From Cryphonectria parasitica EP155 (lineage: Eukaryota > Ascomycota > Sordariomycetes > Diaporthales > Cryphonectriaceae): a DNA stretch of 64,000 nucleotides. The notes below the pieces were generated by a model. That model ran no database searches, was not told the origin of the DNA, and saw only the letters and a program-made list of their open reading frames with translations. How positions within the stretch are numbered: position 1 is the stretch's first letter; each line of letters starts with the position of its first letter. The DNA is taken from contig NW_024468910.1 of assembly GCF_011745365.1 (NCBI RefSeq), positions 1,020,068 to 1,084,067 on the forward strand, given 5' to 3'. The translations under genes and the position numbers were made by a program. Positions 53,681 to 63,962 of this stretch are shown here, piece after piece.

Positions 53681-56600
53681 TTATCGTCGTGCCGCTAAGA
53701 TGACTGCCAATGGTGTGGTGTTTGGATGGAGGCTAGTCTTTTTCTTCCAATATTCTATCAATTTTTCCATGGCGTTTCCGATGTTTTCCTGTGATTCCCA
53801 TGAATTTTCGCTTGTTGAGTAGCCTTTCCACTTGATAAGGTATTCCAGTGTGTTGTTTCTTCCTCTGTGCTTAATGATGCGTTCTACTTCGTACTCTGGT
53901 TCGTTGTTTTCTACTTCGATGGTATCGTCTGTTGGGATTTCTTGTGCTGCTGGTTCCAACAGTGAGATGTGGAAGACCGAGTGTATTCTCATTCCGTAGG
54001 GTAGTGCGAGTTCGTAGTTGATTGGGGAAACTTGTTGTAGAATTTTGAATGGTCCCAGTTTCTTGTGGTCAAGCTTGTCGCTGGGTCTCTTTGTTTTGAT
54101 GTTTCGTCGTAGTAGGTAGACCTTATCTCCCTTCTGTAGGATTGGTCCCTCAATCCTTTTGGAGTTTGCATATCTCGTCATCCGTTCTCTGACAAATGCA
54201 AGTTCTTCTCTGAGATTTTCCTGGAGTTTCTGGATTTTCTTGACTCTTTTGTCTGCTGCTTCTGCATTTGCTCCTGGGATCTCTTCATGGTAGGCTGTGG
54301 GATTGTAGCCATAAAGCGCGTAGAATGGTGATGTCTTTGTGGTAGATGTGTCTGCGCTGTTGTATGCGAATTGTGCCAGTGGTAACAGGTCAACCCAGTT
54401 ATCCTGTTCTTCGTTTACATAGTGCTGTAGATATTGTTCGATGATCTGGTTGATTCGTTCTGTTTGTCCGTCCGTCTGCGGGTGAAACGCTGTTGACATC
54501 TTATGTTCGGCTCCGAGTCGTTTCATGAGTGAGGTCCAGAAGTTTGATGCGAACTTTCTGTCTCTGTCGGAGATGACTTCTTGGGGCATGCTGTGGCCGG
54601 ATATGATTGTTCTAAGGAATGTATATGCGAGTTCTTCTGCTGTGCTGCTTTCCTTGTAGGGGAGAAAATAAGCATACTTGCTCAGTCTGCAAACCACTAC
54701 TAAGATGCTATCGTACTGCACTTTAGTTAAGAGTTCTCGTGAGAGGGATAGCTTGGTGATGAAGTCTAGACTGATTGATTGCTAAACAGTTGTAGGTACT
54801 GGTAAGGGTTGTAGCAGTCCGTAAGGCTTGTGTCTCTCTGCCTTGTTTTTCTTGCAGCTGTCGCATTGTCGTAGGATATTTTCAATCCTTTTCCTGAGGC
54901 CTGGTGGGTTCCAGTGTCTCTTGATTCGCTCGTAGGTTGCTCTGACTCCTTGGTGTCCGTGTGCTGGGGCACCATGTATATCCTTGATGTATTCTTCTTG
55001 TTCTGCTGGGGTCATCTGCTCGGGGTTTCTGACTTGGGGTCCTATTCTGAGGGTTGCCGCAAGTTCCTTGTGTGCGTTGATGAGGTCTCCTTCCTCATTG
55101 AGTGCAAAGATGTTTTGGATTTCTTCCTCAATCTTATCCTGGTGGTCTGCTCTTCTGCTGAGAGCGTCTGCCCTGGCGTTTTCCTTGCTTTGGATGTGGA
55201 TGACCTTGAAGTCGAACTGAGATAGGTATTCTGCTCATCTTACCTGTTGTCTGTTGAGGTTCTTCGTCGTTGTGAATGTGGTAAGGTTCTTATGGTCCGA
55301 AAATACCTTGATCGTGTGTTTGGCACCTATAAGGTGGTGTTTCCATTCCTTGAATGCTTCCACTATGGCTATGAGTTCCTTGTCTGGTATTCCGTATCGT
55401 AATTCTGGTCCATTAAGCTTTTTGGAGAAGTTGGCGACTATCTGTAGTCGTCCTTGTTCGTTGCGCTGGTTGAGTTCTGCACCGAGTGCATAGTCTGAGG
55501 CGTCTGTATACAGTTCGTATTCCTTTCGAGGATCTGATTCTCGTAGAACTGGGTCCTTGGTAACTAGCTCCTTAATGGTCTCGAAGGCCTGGTCTTCTTC
55601 CTGATTCCATTGAAAGGGTAGGTTCTTTTTTGTGAGGTTTGTGAGAGATCTGGCAATTTCGCTGTATTTGCTGATAAACTGCCGATAGAAGTTGGCGTAT
55701 CCGAGGAATGCTCTGACGTCCTTGACGTTTTTTGGTGTAGGCCAATCCCTGATTGCCTGTATCTTATCTTTCTGCATCCTGATGCATTCTGGTTCAATGA
55801 TATATCCGAGATAGTCGATCTTTTGGATATGGAAGTAACTTTTTGTTGGTTCCACTAGGAGGTGTGCATCTTGGAGCGTCTGGAGTATCTGTCGTACGTG
55901 CCGCTTGTATTCCTCGAGGGTTCTGGAGTAGATGAGGATGTCGTCTAGGTAGACGATGCATGTAACATCCAGGAATTTGCGGAGGACATGGTTGATTATT
56001 TCCTGGAAGGACGCCGGTGCGTTGATCAATCCAAAGAGCATAATCAGATACTCGTAGTATCCGTAGCGAGTCCTAAATGCTGTTTTCCACTCTTCTCCTT
56101 CCTTGATGCGGATGTGTGCGTATGCCTCTTTGAGATCTAGTGCTGTGAACCATTGTACGCCTTGTAATCGGTTCTTGATTTCCTTGAATAATGGTAGTGA
56201 GTACCGATTCTTTTTGGTGATGTCGTTGAGCTGTTTGTAGTCCACACAAAGCCGGAGTTTTCCGTTCTTCTTTGGTACGAACAGGATCGGGTATCCTGCT
56301 AGTGATCGTGACAGCCTGATGTATCCTTTCTTCAGGTTCTCGTCGAGGTACTCCCTGAGTGCCTCTAGTCTTGCTTCATCAAGCCCGTAGATAGGGAAGA
56401 ACTGTGGCTGAGTTCCTTCCTTCAGTGATATCTCGTGGTCGTATGGGCCGTGTTCTGGAAGTCCTGTGTCCAGTTTTCCTTGGAACAGCTTCGTAAATTC
56501 GTGATACTCTCGTGGTATTCCAGCGAATGTTGGTATTGGTCCATCCTTCTCCGTTTCTGCTATCTGAAGAAATAGGAGGTACCGTTGAGCGTCTTTGTCT

Positions 56601-57422
56601 GGAGACAGTCTCTTTCCCTTGCCTGTTGGTTGTCTTTTCGGGGGTTCTGGGACCCTTAGATTCTCGTTCCGAGCCGGACCGAAGTTTCTGGGATGCCATG
56701 GCTGTGGGATTTCTTTGTGGTTCGCAAGACCACACTTCTGTTGTCGCTCCGAGCCGGACCGATTTCCTGAGGGTCTGCATATGCTCGTTGTTGTGTTAAC
56801 CTGCTGATGCCCTGGCACTGTTGATTTGGGTTCATCTTTGCTAGATTCTTCTCCATGAGCCATCAGCCCTGCTGATTTGGAGGTATTCGTGGGTTCGTTT
56901 GAGGCCTCGTTTCTTGAGTGCGCTTCAGTGACTGAATCCGATCCTTCGCCTTTGATTGCAACCTTCTTATGGGTAACAGCGTTGTCCCATAAGATCTGGC
57001 CAGTAGTCCAATCGATTCGAGGATTGTGCTCCCTGAGCCATAGTATTCCTAGTATCAGTTCGTGTTGTGCTGTTTCTGTGATGTCCAACGTAATAGAGGT
57101 CGTTTTGCCGCAGATCGTAACTGGTAGATGATCAGTCTCCATGTTGATAATACCTTGGCTGTAGTCGACGTTCGTTCCGTCCACAGTTCTGAGTACGTAG
57201 ATCTCCATCTTCTTATGCCATGGGATCTTGTCCCTGTTGATGATTCGTGGGGATATGAAATTTCCCTGAGCGCCACTGTCCAACAGTGCGCTGTATCTTT
57301 TCCCGTTGACCTCTGCTTCGAGTATCAAGTGTGTTGTATCGGCTCCCTGAGTCGCACAGAGGGACCGTGTCTCTGGTCCTGATCGTCTGTTGTCCCTTAC
57401 AGGCGATCTTGCTCTTTTGGAG
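53681..57422 (-). pseudogene. pol: pol (PR-RT-RNase H-integrase-chromodomain), family B, two nonsense mutations
   Basis: A single frame from about 57.4 kb to 53,681. The protease is ALLDSGAQGNFISPRI (near 57,270). RT has LAGYPILFVPKKNGKLRLCV and IVYLDDILIYS (YLDD). RNase H has LYTDASDYALGAEL and GIPDKELIAIVEAF. The integrase zinc module has HGHQGVRATYERIKRHW and CDSCKKNK, and the core has VVVCRLSKYAYFLPY, then ISDRDRKF and TDGQTERIN with D-x35-E. The C-terminal chromodomain reads EVENNEPEYEVERIIKHRG and EYLIKWKGYSTSENSW. TGA replaces a Trp after NLNRQQVR (55,235) and TAG replaces a Trp after PVPTTV (54,782). The pol frame is -1 relative to the upstream open frame that ends at 57,397. I found no canonical slippery heptamer there. 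Confidence 0.93.
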
Positions 57423-58104
57423 CTTCTCGCGCCGCTTGCTGCGAGAGCTTCTTGGCTTCTTTTTGGGCATACTTGTGCCGTGTCAGAGCTTCAAGGGCTT
57501 CCTTTGCCTCTTGATCCTCTTTTCTGAGTTCCCTGGTCATGGTCTTCCGGAGCTCTCTATCCTGGTGCCATTCCTTGATCTTTTTAGGTCCATGGATGTC
57601 GCAGTTCTCGTGTTTGCAGTTCCGCCATTCGTTTTTCTTGATAATGCATTCCGCAGGAAATTGTTCTGGTAATCCGATAATTGCGTAGCTTGATTGCTGG
57701 TTGATCTTGGTCTTGAACTTGAGGTCTTCCTTGGTGTAGAGAATCGTAGGCCTGTTTCCTTTTGGCCTGGTCGGGAACCAGTTGTTGCTGATCTTGTCAG
57801 GTAGGTGGGTCATGCAGTTATGGAAGATGCATGAGGTCCATCCTATCTCGTGGTGGTAGAGGTGCCTAGGGGAGATCCTGAGATCTTCTCCATTCTTGGT
57901 TAACTAGTCGCAGTATCGAATTTTGGTGATTGCTTGTCTAAGCGGGATTCCTGGGATCCAGTATTTGGCGTTGAGTCGTATAGCCTGTGCTTGTTGTTCT
58001 TCTTCTTCCGTCATATCGAGGACTCGCTGCAGGGTTTCCTCGAGTTCTGACATTGTGGGATCGTTGTCGGGGGTCTCCGATGATTCTGTTTCCCAACTGT
58101 CCAT
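57397..58104 (-). pseudogene. Gag-Pol junction open frame, family B
   Basis: Starts with ATG 58,104 only three bases after the gag stop and in the same frame (TAA ACC ATG). It reads MDSWETESSETPDNDPTMSE, continues through one TAG (57,904; one C->T from CAG) and ends KEAPKEQDRL at 57,397, where pol is entered in the -1 frame. A basic, Lys/Glu-rich segment (RKEDQEAKEALEAL) precedes the protease. It is probably the N-terminal part of Pol, reached by reinitiation or stop readthrough. Confidence 0.65.
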
Positions 58105-58107
58105 GGT

Positions 58108-59451
58108 TTATTTGGCCAGTTGTCGTTCCTGTAAGTGTTCCCTGAACACTTGTTCCATGGTGTCTGAGGCGTCTGAGTCGCTATCGCTGAGCGCCTGTTC
58201 GTAGCGTAGTCCTGTCTTCTTATGCTGTCTGGGAAACCATCCTGACGCTTCTTTCTCACTGAGGTGTGATACGCATTGATCGTCGTAGCAGGCTGTCCAA
58301 GACAGTCGGCGGTGATCAAGGTCCGTCACTTGCTCTGAGTTTTGATTGGGGTCGGAGTGGTTTATTGGGTGCCGTAGACAATCGGCGCAGCATTCATAGG
58401 ATGCTTCTGGTATGTGGTAGATCCGGCACTTGGTGTCTGTGCAAGTGCACCGGTCTGTGTGTCGTGTGAGGACGTTGATTTGTCGCTCTGCTGTGTTTAC
58501 CTGTCGTCCTTCTGGGACGGGTTGCCATCGTAGCTTCCTGGGGTGCCGACATTCTCGTGCGAAGTGGCCATGCTTCCCGCAACTGAAGCATTTGATGTTG
58601 CCCTTCATCTGTCGTTGTTCGTAGCGATGGGCTGCATCGATTTCCATGGGGCCCGAGTGTATTATTCCGCCGTAGGCCGTACTGGTTCGTCCCTGGTTAC
58701 CAGGTCCCTTGTTATGCTGGTATTTCTTCCCGGTATTGGCTTGTGTGCGAGCGATCCAGGGGACGTGGGCTTTTCCCTGTTTTTCCAACCTTCGTTCGTA
58801 CTGTCTGTCGTCGATTTTTGTGGCGAGCGCGATGAAGTCTACTAGCTTCGTAGGTCGTTCAGCGCGTGCGAGATCATCCTTGACTTCGTCCTTGAGTCCG
58901 TCGTAGTATTGGGCGATGAGGGCTGCGTCATCCCACTGCAAGTGTGAGGAAGCCTTCCGAAATTCCGTGGTGTACTTAGCTGCGGACTTGGTCTGCTTGA
59001 GCTTGAGGAGTTCTCGCTCAGCCTTGCGCTGTTCGTCTGTGTCGCCGAAGGTGTCCTTGAGAGCCTGTTCGAGGTTGTCGAAATCCTGGAAGATGTGTTT
59101 CGTGTTCTTGTCCTGCTCGGGTTCGTCGTACTCGAAGTAGTTCCTGAGGGTAGGTTCGAACCAAGTGAGTGCATCTCCCTTAAGTCTGGTTCCGGCGAAG
59201 ATGACCTTGTTGGCTTTCTTTGGGAACTTCTTTTCTTCGTGATGGAAGTAAGCCTTGCACTGGGTCAAGAAGGCCTGGAGAGTGTGTCGCTCTCCTCCGT
59301 AGAGTGCGGGGGCTTCCATCTTGTAGTGGAATTCTTTGCTGTTCGACTTCTGTTCCTCGAGTTCCTTAATACGCTTCGTAAGCGCCTCAATTTGGTCAGT
59401 AAGGTTAGTAGCGCTGCCGCTGACAGATCCAGTTGGGGTTTGGGGAGCCAT
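58108..59451 (-). CDS. gag: Gag, family B (447 aa), intact
   Basis: ATG 59,451 (MAPQTPTGSVSGSATNL), 61 bases from the 5' LTR. Residues 15-40 form a coiled coil (IEALTKRIKELEEQ). The retrotransposon Gag capsid domain spans about 45-240 (FLTQCKAYFHHEEKKFPKKA; WFEPTLRNYFEY; LLKLKQTKSAAKYTTEFRKA). The zinc knuckle CFSCGKHGHFAREC (CX2CX4HX4C) is near residue 287. A second Cys/His-rich stretch (CTCTDTKCRIYHIPEASYEC) lies near 340-365 and could be an additional metal site. The frame ends RQLAK, then TAA at 58,108. Confidence 0.95.
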   Translation of the reverse strand: MAPQTPTGSVSGSATNLTDQIEALTKRIKELEEQKSNSKEFHYKMEAPALYGGERHTLQAFLTQCKAYFHHEEKKFPKKANKVIFAGTRLKGDALTWFEPTLRNYFEYDEPEQDKNTKHIFQDFDNLEQALKDTFGDTDEQRKAERELLKLKQTKSAAKYTTEFRKASSHLQWDDAALIAQYYDGLKDEVKDDLARAERPTKLVDFIALATKIDDRQYERRLEKQGKAHVPWIARTQANTGKKYQHNKGPGNQGRTSTAYGGIIHSGPMEIDAAHRYEQRQMKGNIKCFSCGKHGHFARECRHPRKLRWQPVPEGRQVNTAERQINVLTRHTDRCTCTDTKCRIYHIPEASYECCADCLRHPINHSDPNQNSEQVTDLDHRRLSWTACYDDQCVSHLSEKEASGWFPRQHKKTGLRYEQALSDSDSDASDTMEQVFREHLQERQLAK

Positions 59452-59512
59452 CGTGTTTCCGTATTGCTCAAGGGGTATACACTGAACCGTTCTTGAACAA
59501 GAGTCGTCAAAA

Positions 59513-59960
59513 TGTAATGAGCACTGCAGTTATCCGAAGATTCCTTAAGTACTGATTGGGTTTATGCTAACAAGAGCGATATCAAAGTGTAAGTCCTTGA
59601 ATACGGAAACGTACAAGTCCTGGTGAGAGTGCAAGTGTTCACTGCCTTTAGGGCTATCCAAGTGTGTAACAAATGAATACTTAGATTGACAACTGAAGAG
59701 CTATGTACTGAATCTATCTAATGGTAATGAACGTGTCCTTATATATCCAGCTCTTCAGTTCTGACTATCCTAACTATATTCCGATTCCTCATAGTCGTTT
59801 CCTAAATATGTTGACTATGTCCATAGTTGACATAGTCGCGCTAGTAACCCTAACCCGGGTTACGTAATCCTTATTGGCTGTCTTGATGTTGAGTCATGAC
59901 ACCTGGTCCTTCTGTTGGTTGGGCGTGTTTCAGAACCTGCATGTTGGATGGGTCATAACA
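59513..59960 (-). repeat. 5' LTR with promoter, family B (448 bp)
   Basis: Pairs with 52,530-52,977. The minus-strand TATATAAG at 59,738-59,745 is the probable TATA box. It sits in the loop of a perfect 12-bp inverted repeat, AACTGAAGAGCT (59,691-59,702) and AGCTCTTCAGTT (59,749-59,760). Confidence 0.96.
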
Positions 59961-59965
59961 CACAT

Positions 59966-60469
59966 AGTCCAGGCCTTTCCTTCAGAATCGATCCTTTTAT
60001 ATAATCTCATGGCTATCTGTGTTGAACTCTGTATTGCTTCTGATATAATCTGTGGAGACAGGGTGCCCATGCTATTAACTCAGCGTGATCTACCCGGGTT
60101 ACTGCTTGTACTGCGGGTTCAGTATACTGTGTAGAGTATTGATTCAGAAACAGTCTACCTGGGATATTTTATTTTCTGGGATAAATTGATCAGAGGCTAT
60201 AGTAACTCGCCAGCGCTAAAGAGACATGCAGCAGTAATATGACTCTAGGTTATATAGCAGCAAACCTGACTAGCAAAATTATAATTTCTAAGCTAATAAG
60301 ACTTTGCTCTAATATGTTGTTTTACCAAGCAACTTACTCCTAGATCTGTTCGACTACTCTGGAGCAACTGTGCTTCTTCTTGTTTAATCTCTCTGCTGTT
60401 ACTCAAACAACCTAAAAGTATCTTAATATTAGCAAGAGATTAAAGATTTCTATCTGCATAAAAGAGCCA
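59966..60469. other. Right flank of the family B insertion
   Basis: The first ~170 bp continue the target remnant described at 52,220-52,529. The rest is AT-rich with no gene that I can support. Confidence 0.4.
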
Positions 60470-60893
60470 CTCTTATTGAAACAATAAGTATTATAAAGAA
60501 AAAGTTCGGTCTAATAGCAAAACAAGTTATACTAATAGTTTCTTCTTTATTGAAATTAATAAGAAATGTAGTTGTGCTGAATAAGGGAAGAATATAAGGA
60601 TAATGTTATTTACTTTATGGCTTTTGATCGGAAGCTGGCTATCGATGCAGCAGCTAGCAATATAGCTAGATTCATTAATCACTTATGCAATCCAAATTGC
60701 CGAATGGAAAAATGAATAGTGCATAGCCAGATAAGAATCGGCGTTTTCGCGAAGAATAACCAATTTCGACTGAAAAAGAGCTACCGATCAATTATAATTT
60801 CGATCCGGTCCTTAGTAACAGATGCGCTGAAGTGCTTATATAGACGCGCGAAATGCCGTGGCATATTGGGCTCGAAAGAATAAGGGCTGTGTT
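60470..60893 (+). pseudogene. ASH1-like SET + post-SET domain remnant
   Basis: Pieces in order, across frameshifts: KKKFGLIAKQ (SET N-terminal strand), FFIEINKK (position of the EYxGE motif), then YKDNVIYFMAFDRKLAIDAA and SNIARFINHLCNPNCRMEK, with TGA for the expected Trp (G->A). QIRIGVFAKN follows, and after a frame change ISTEKELPINYNFDP. The end is the post-SET text KCLYRRAKCRGILGSKE with a stop at 60,891, in which a CxC is reduced to CxY. RFINHxCxPNC, the NYNFDP element and CRGILG fit ASH1/NSD-type H3K36 methyltransferases better than SUV39 or SET1. It is a domain fragment only, not functional. Confidence 0.7.
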
Positions 60894-61493
60894 TTCTATA
60901 TAACAGTGAAACAGGGAAGGGTCTCTTCTGATAAGGCTCGACAGGTAACAAAGAAAAGAAAGCAAGGGAAGAAGACAAGATAATAGACAGCCTGTCTGAA
61001 AACGAATATATCAGTATAGAGTCTCTTATTATTGCGAAAGCGCATGCTAGCATATACACTAGCTAGAACCATTTATATCTCGTGATAATTACAAAATACT
61101 AATTAGGAAGTATGCAGTGCTTCAATACACACTTAGGCTCCAGTCCTCCGCACTGGATTATAATAATACTATCACAAGCGATAAATTCATTCAAGCAATC
61201 TTAGATCAGATAATTAAAAAGCTTTACAGAAAATACTATCTTCGAGATCGAAAAATTTGCCGTCACTCAGTCTGTATGTCGTACTGAACATCATACTGCC
61301 TGCCTCAAACCCCTGCGCATCCCTGCTAAGATTTTTGAGCCACGGAAGCTAGTACTACGATTAGCTAATATTTATATGAATGCCAGAACCCTTTTGTCCC
61401 AACAAGCGAAACGCACTTACTTATCCATCCCGCGTGCTCCTTACCCCACGGCCCGCCGACCACAGCACCGAACAGTTTCAGCAGAACGACAAG

Positions 61494-61992
61494 ATGACAA
61501 ACACACTCACTGCAGAACAGAAGAAACTTGCAAGGCGTGCTGCGACGCCTAACCTTCCGGAACCTACACCTACCTGGGCGGACATTGGTGAAGACAAGAG
61601 GAAGGAGCTGTTTCAAGAGTTCCTAAAGCGCCTACGCAAAACCGACAACAATACAACTACCAACATTATCGCCGAAACCTCAGAACTAGGTTACATAATA
61701 TTGCAAGAGAAGATCAAGTCTATGCAGCAGAGGGACCGAAGGCAGGAGAGTATGGTGCTATCTTAGCTCTGGTTCGATATGCCCCTTCATAGCTAATGAG
61801 CTGCAGGAAAATCTCAAGGCAATACGCAAAGTCAGCAGAACATCATACCCGGCAGCGGGAACACAGCTGCCCCTTCTGACAACGATTAGCAGTCTGGCCA
61901 CTCATAAGGGAGCTATTCCATCCTGGCAGTTGATTAGAACAGGATATCTACTATAGTACTTAGTACTGCTTGGGAGCTTATATGATCAGCAT
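61494..61992 (+). pseudogene. Hypothetical protein gene, frameshifted
   Basis: ATG 61,494 in a good context (AACGACAAGATGACAAAC) reads MTNTLTAEQKKLARRAATPN, TPTWADIGEDKRKELFQEFL, IIAETSELGYIILQEKIKSM and stops at 61,766. The next frame continues protein-like as EYGAILALVRYAP, then another as NELQENLKAIRKVSRTSYPA, AGTQLPLLTTISSLATHKGA, PSWQLIRTGYLL to about 61,990. Two small indels would explain this, though an intron is possible. It is helical, soluble and of unknown family. The frame is open upstream to 61,380 (ATG) with less convincing sequence. Confidence 0.5.
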
Positions 61993-62079
61993 ATTGAATA
62001 GATCATAACAAGGGATTAAGATTAGCTGAATTCATACTGTATTGTACTGAGATTTAACAGCTAGTGACAACGATGATGC

Positions 62080-62445
62080 TGAAAATATTGATCACAAATG
62101 CTTCAAAAGACGCTAGTAATGCAGATAACGCTAATAACACAGATAACGCCATCAGATGATTACGAAAAATGCTTCAAAAGACGCTAGTGATGCAGATAAC
62201 GCTAATGATACAGATAACGCCATCAGATAATTACGAAAAATGCCTCAAAAGACGCTAGTGATGCAGATGACGCTAATAACACAGATAACGCCATCAGATG
62301 ATTACGAAAAATGCTTCAAAAGACGCTAGTGATGCAGATAACGCCAATGACACAGATAACGCCATCAGATAATTACGAAAAATTCAGCAAAAGACGCTAG
62401 TGATGCAGATAACGCCAATAACACAGATATTACAAATTCAAACAG
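62080..62445. repeat. 71-bp tandem repeat array (about 5 copies)
   Basis: GACGCTAGTGATGCAGATAA recurs at 62,109, 62,180, 62,251, 62,322 and 62,393, each step exactly 71 bp. It is followed by ACACAGATAACGCCATCAGA and ATTACGAAAAATGCTTCAAA. Because 71 is not a multiple of three, the array does not keep a frame. Units differ by a few transitions. Confidence 0.95.
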
Positions 62446-62945
62446 AAGATATCTGCAGATAATGCTAATTGCTCTGAATTTACTTAGTTTAAAATTGTAT
62501 AATTAGTATCTTATAATAAGAATATGAATAGCGAATAACACTAGTGATATAAATAATGCTGAAGATACTAATAGAAGACTGTAGTAATGCAGGTAATGCA
62601 TGTTAGTTGCTCTAATAGGGAAATAAAAACATATAAATGCATATATGCTGTAAATACATGCTACTTTCTACTAGATAAGAGATGATCTATAAGATAGTAG
62701 AAAGCCTGAAATCTAGTTATAGTATAATCCCTGCTTATAACAGTATCTCACTATAGATTGGATATACAGTGTAAGTATGGGTAATGCCTTCTAATAAAGC
62801 ATAAGCTTAAGTATACTTGATAGAAGCATGATTATAAAATTCATAATGAGAACATTTGAAATAACTGCAAGACTTATGACTTATCCATTTATCTTTTTTC
62901 AAAACAAAACAACCACTAAGCAGCTTTCTTCAGCCTCAATTAACA
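62446..62945. other. AT-rich interval, nothing recognised
   Basis: No useful frame. A few decayed units of the GATGCTAAT-type repeat persist to about 62,600. Confidence 0.45.
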
Positions 62946-63962
62946 ATGAATCAAACGTTTGACTCAGAAGTTACCTTCCATCCAGCATTATGAGAAGCTA
63001 TGTTCTGTGAGATTGATCAACCAGCTTAGCTTTGCTAAAATCAAGTTAAGCATAGATTGGAAATCAATATGCAAGACTGTCTGCAGGGCAAACAACTCGA
63101 ACACGCTATTAGAAAGAAAAGAAACTGCATTCAAAAAGCAAGCCCGAGTTTTGATACAGTCAAACAAGAGATCGAACAGCATTAGCCTACAATTTCTAGC
63201 AAGAAAAAGATCAGATTTCTTGATCATAAGCAGTTCCAAGACCTGTAGGATGCATTCGAAACTCTGATAACTGCATTCAAGACCTACATCTTGCTTTTAC
63301 ATCACGCTCAGCCACAGCAATACAGCTATCTCATGGAAAACCTCTTGAATGCTATATCCTTGCCCGAGAAGATGTACTAAGTATTCTGCATTCTCAGTTG
63401 AGACTCTTCATCATCAAGCACTGGAATCCTGAAAGCTTTTCTTCAGAGTTGTATGACAAATATCACGGAACTCAGCTAAGTTGCAATTGAATCTCAGCGA
63501 GATTGGAACGAGATGATAGCCTTTCTTGCTCTTTGGAGGTAAATATATTGTTTCTTTCAGCTTCATTACTTCATTCTTACTGATACAGTAGTCAGGTCTC
63601 AAGTTTCTCCACATCAGAGAGGAAATCCAGCCAATCCTCCATGTTTTAACTGAACACGGATCAGTTTCTTGAAGTTTACAAAGTTCGAGGATTATAATCC
63701 TATAAATAAGCAAATTCACCACCTCAAAGCTACACTCTGTCCAAAGACAACACATTTGAATATAATGATGCATTTCTTTTATCTATCGAAAGCAACATTT
63801 GCTATCAAGCCTTATCAGAGCCGCAAGAAGTATAATACTACTATTAAAGAAGCGATAATCCGGATCTACAATAGCTCTCGACAGCAGCCGCATTTTGCCC
63901 CATTGTATATAATCGCTGCGCTTGCTTGCCATTTCGCCCGGATTTCCGAGAGGAGATTATGA
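62946..63962 (+). pseudogene. Hypothetical protein gene, RIP-inactivated
   Basis: ATG 62,946 opens a frame reading MNQTFDSEVTFHPAL, EAMFCEIDQPA, RLEINMQDCLQGKQLEHAIR, KKRNCIQKASPSFDTVKQEI, then KKKIRFLDHKQFQDL, DAFETLITAFKTYILLLHHA, SYLMENLLNAISLPEKMY, GILKAFLQSCMTNITELS and RDWNEMIAFLALWR. The stops between these pieces (TGA, TAG, TAA) are each one C->T from Arg or Gln codons. A possible 50-bp intron, GTAAAT...CTGAT...ACAG, lies at 63,539-63,588. The same frame is open from 63,669 to 63,962. The family is unknown. An overlapping 119-codon minus frame (63,414-63,773) is probably a shadow. Confidence 0.5.

Larger units (their letters stand above)
52530..59960 (-). mobile_element. Nearly intact Ty3/gypsy chromovirus, family B
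   Basis: 7.43-kb element with two 448-bp LTRs and a perfect 5-bp target duplication, CACAT (52,525-52,529 and 59,961-59,965). The LTRs differ at 12 sites, all transitions. Gag is intact. Pol is one long frame with only two nonsense codons (TGA at 55,235, TAG at 54,782), both G->A from Trp TGG. The opposite-strand accessory gene is intact. It is a sister of family A, with a related LTR 5' half but a different U3-proximal part. Confidence 0.96.

Noticed and set aside
57397..57480. Canonical -1 slippery heptamer at the family B pol entry
   Set aside because: CCAAAAGAG and GCCCAAAAAGAA occur in the overlap, but neither fits X XXY YYZ in the correct phase, so the mechanism is left open.
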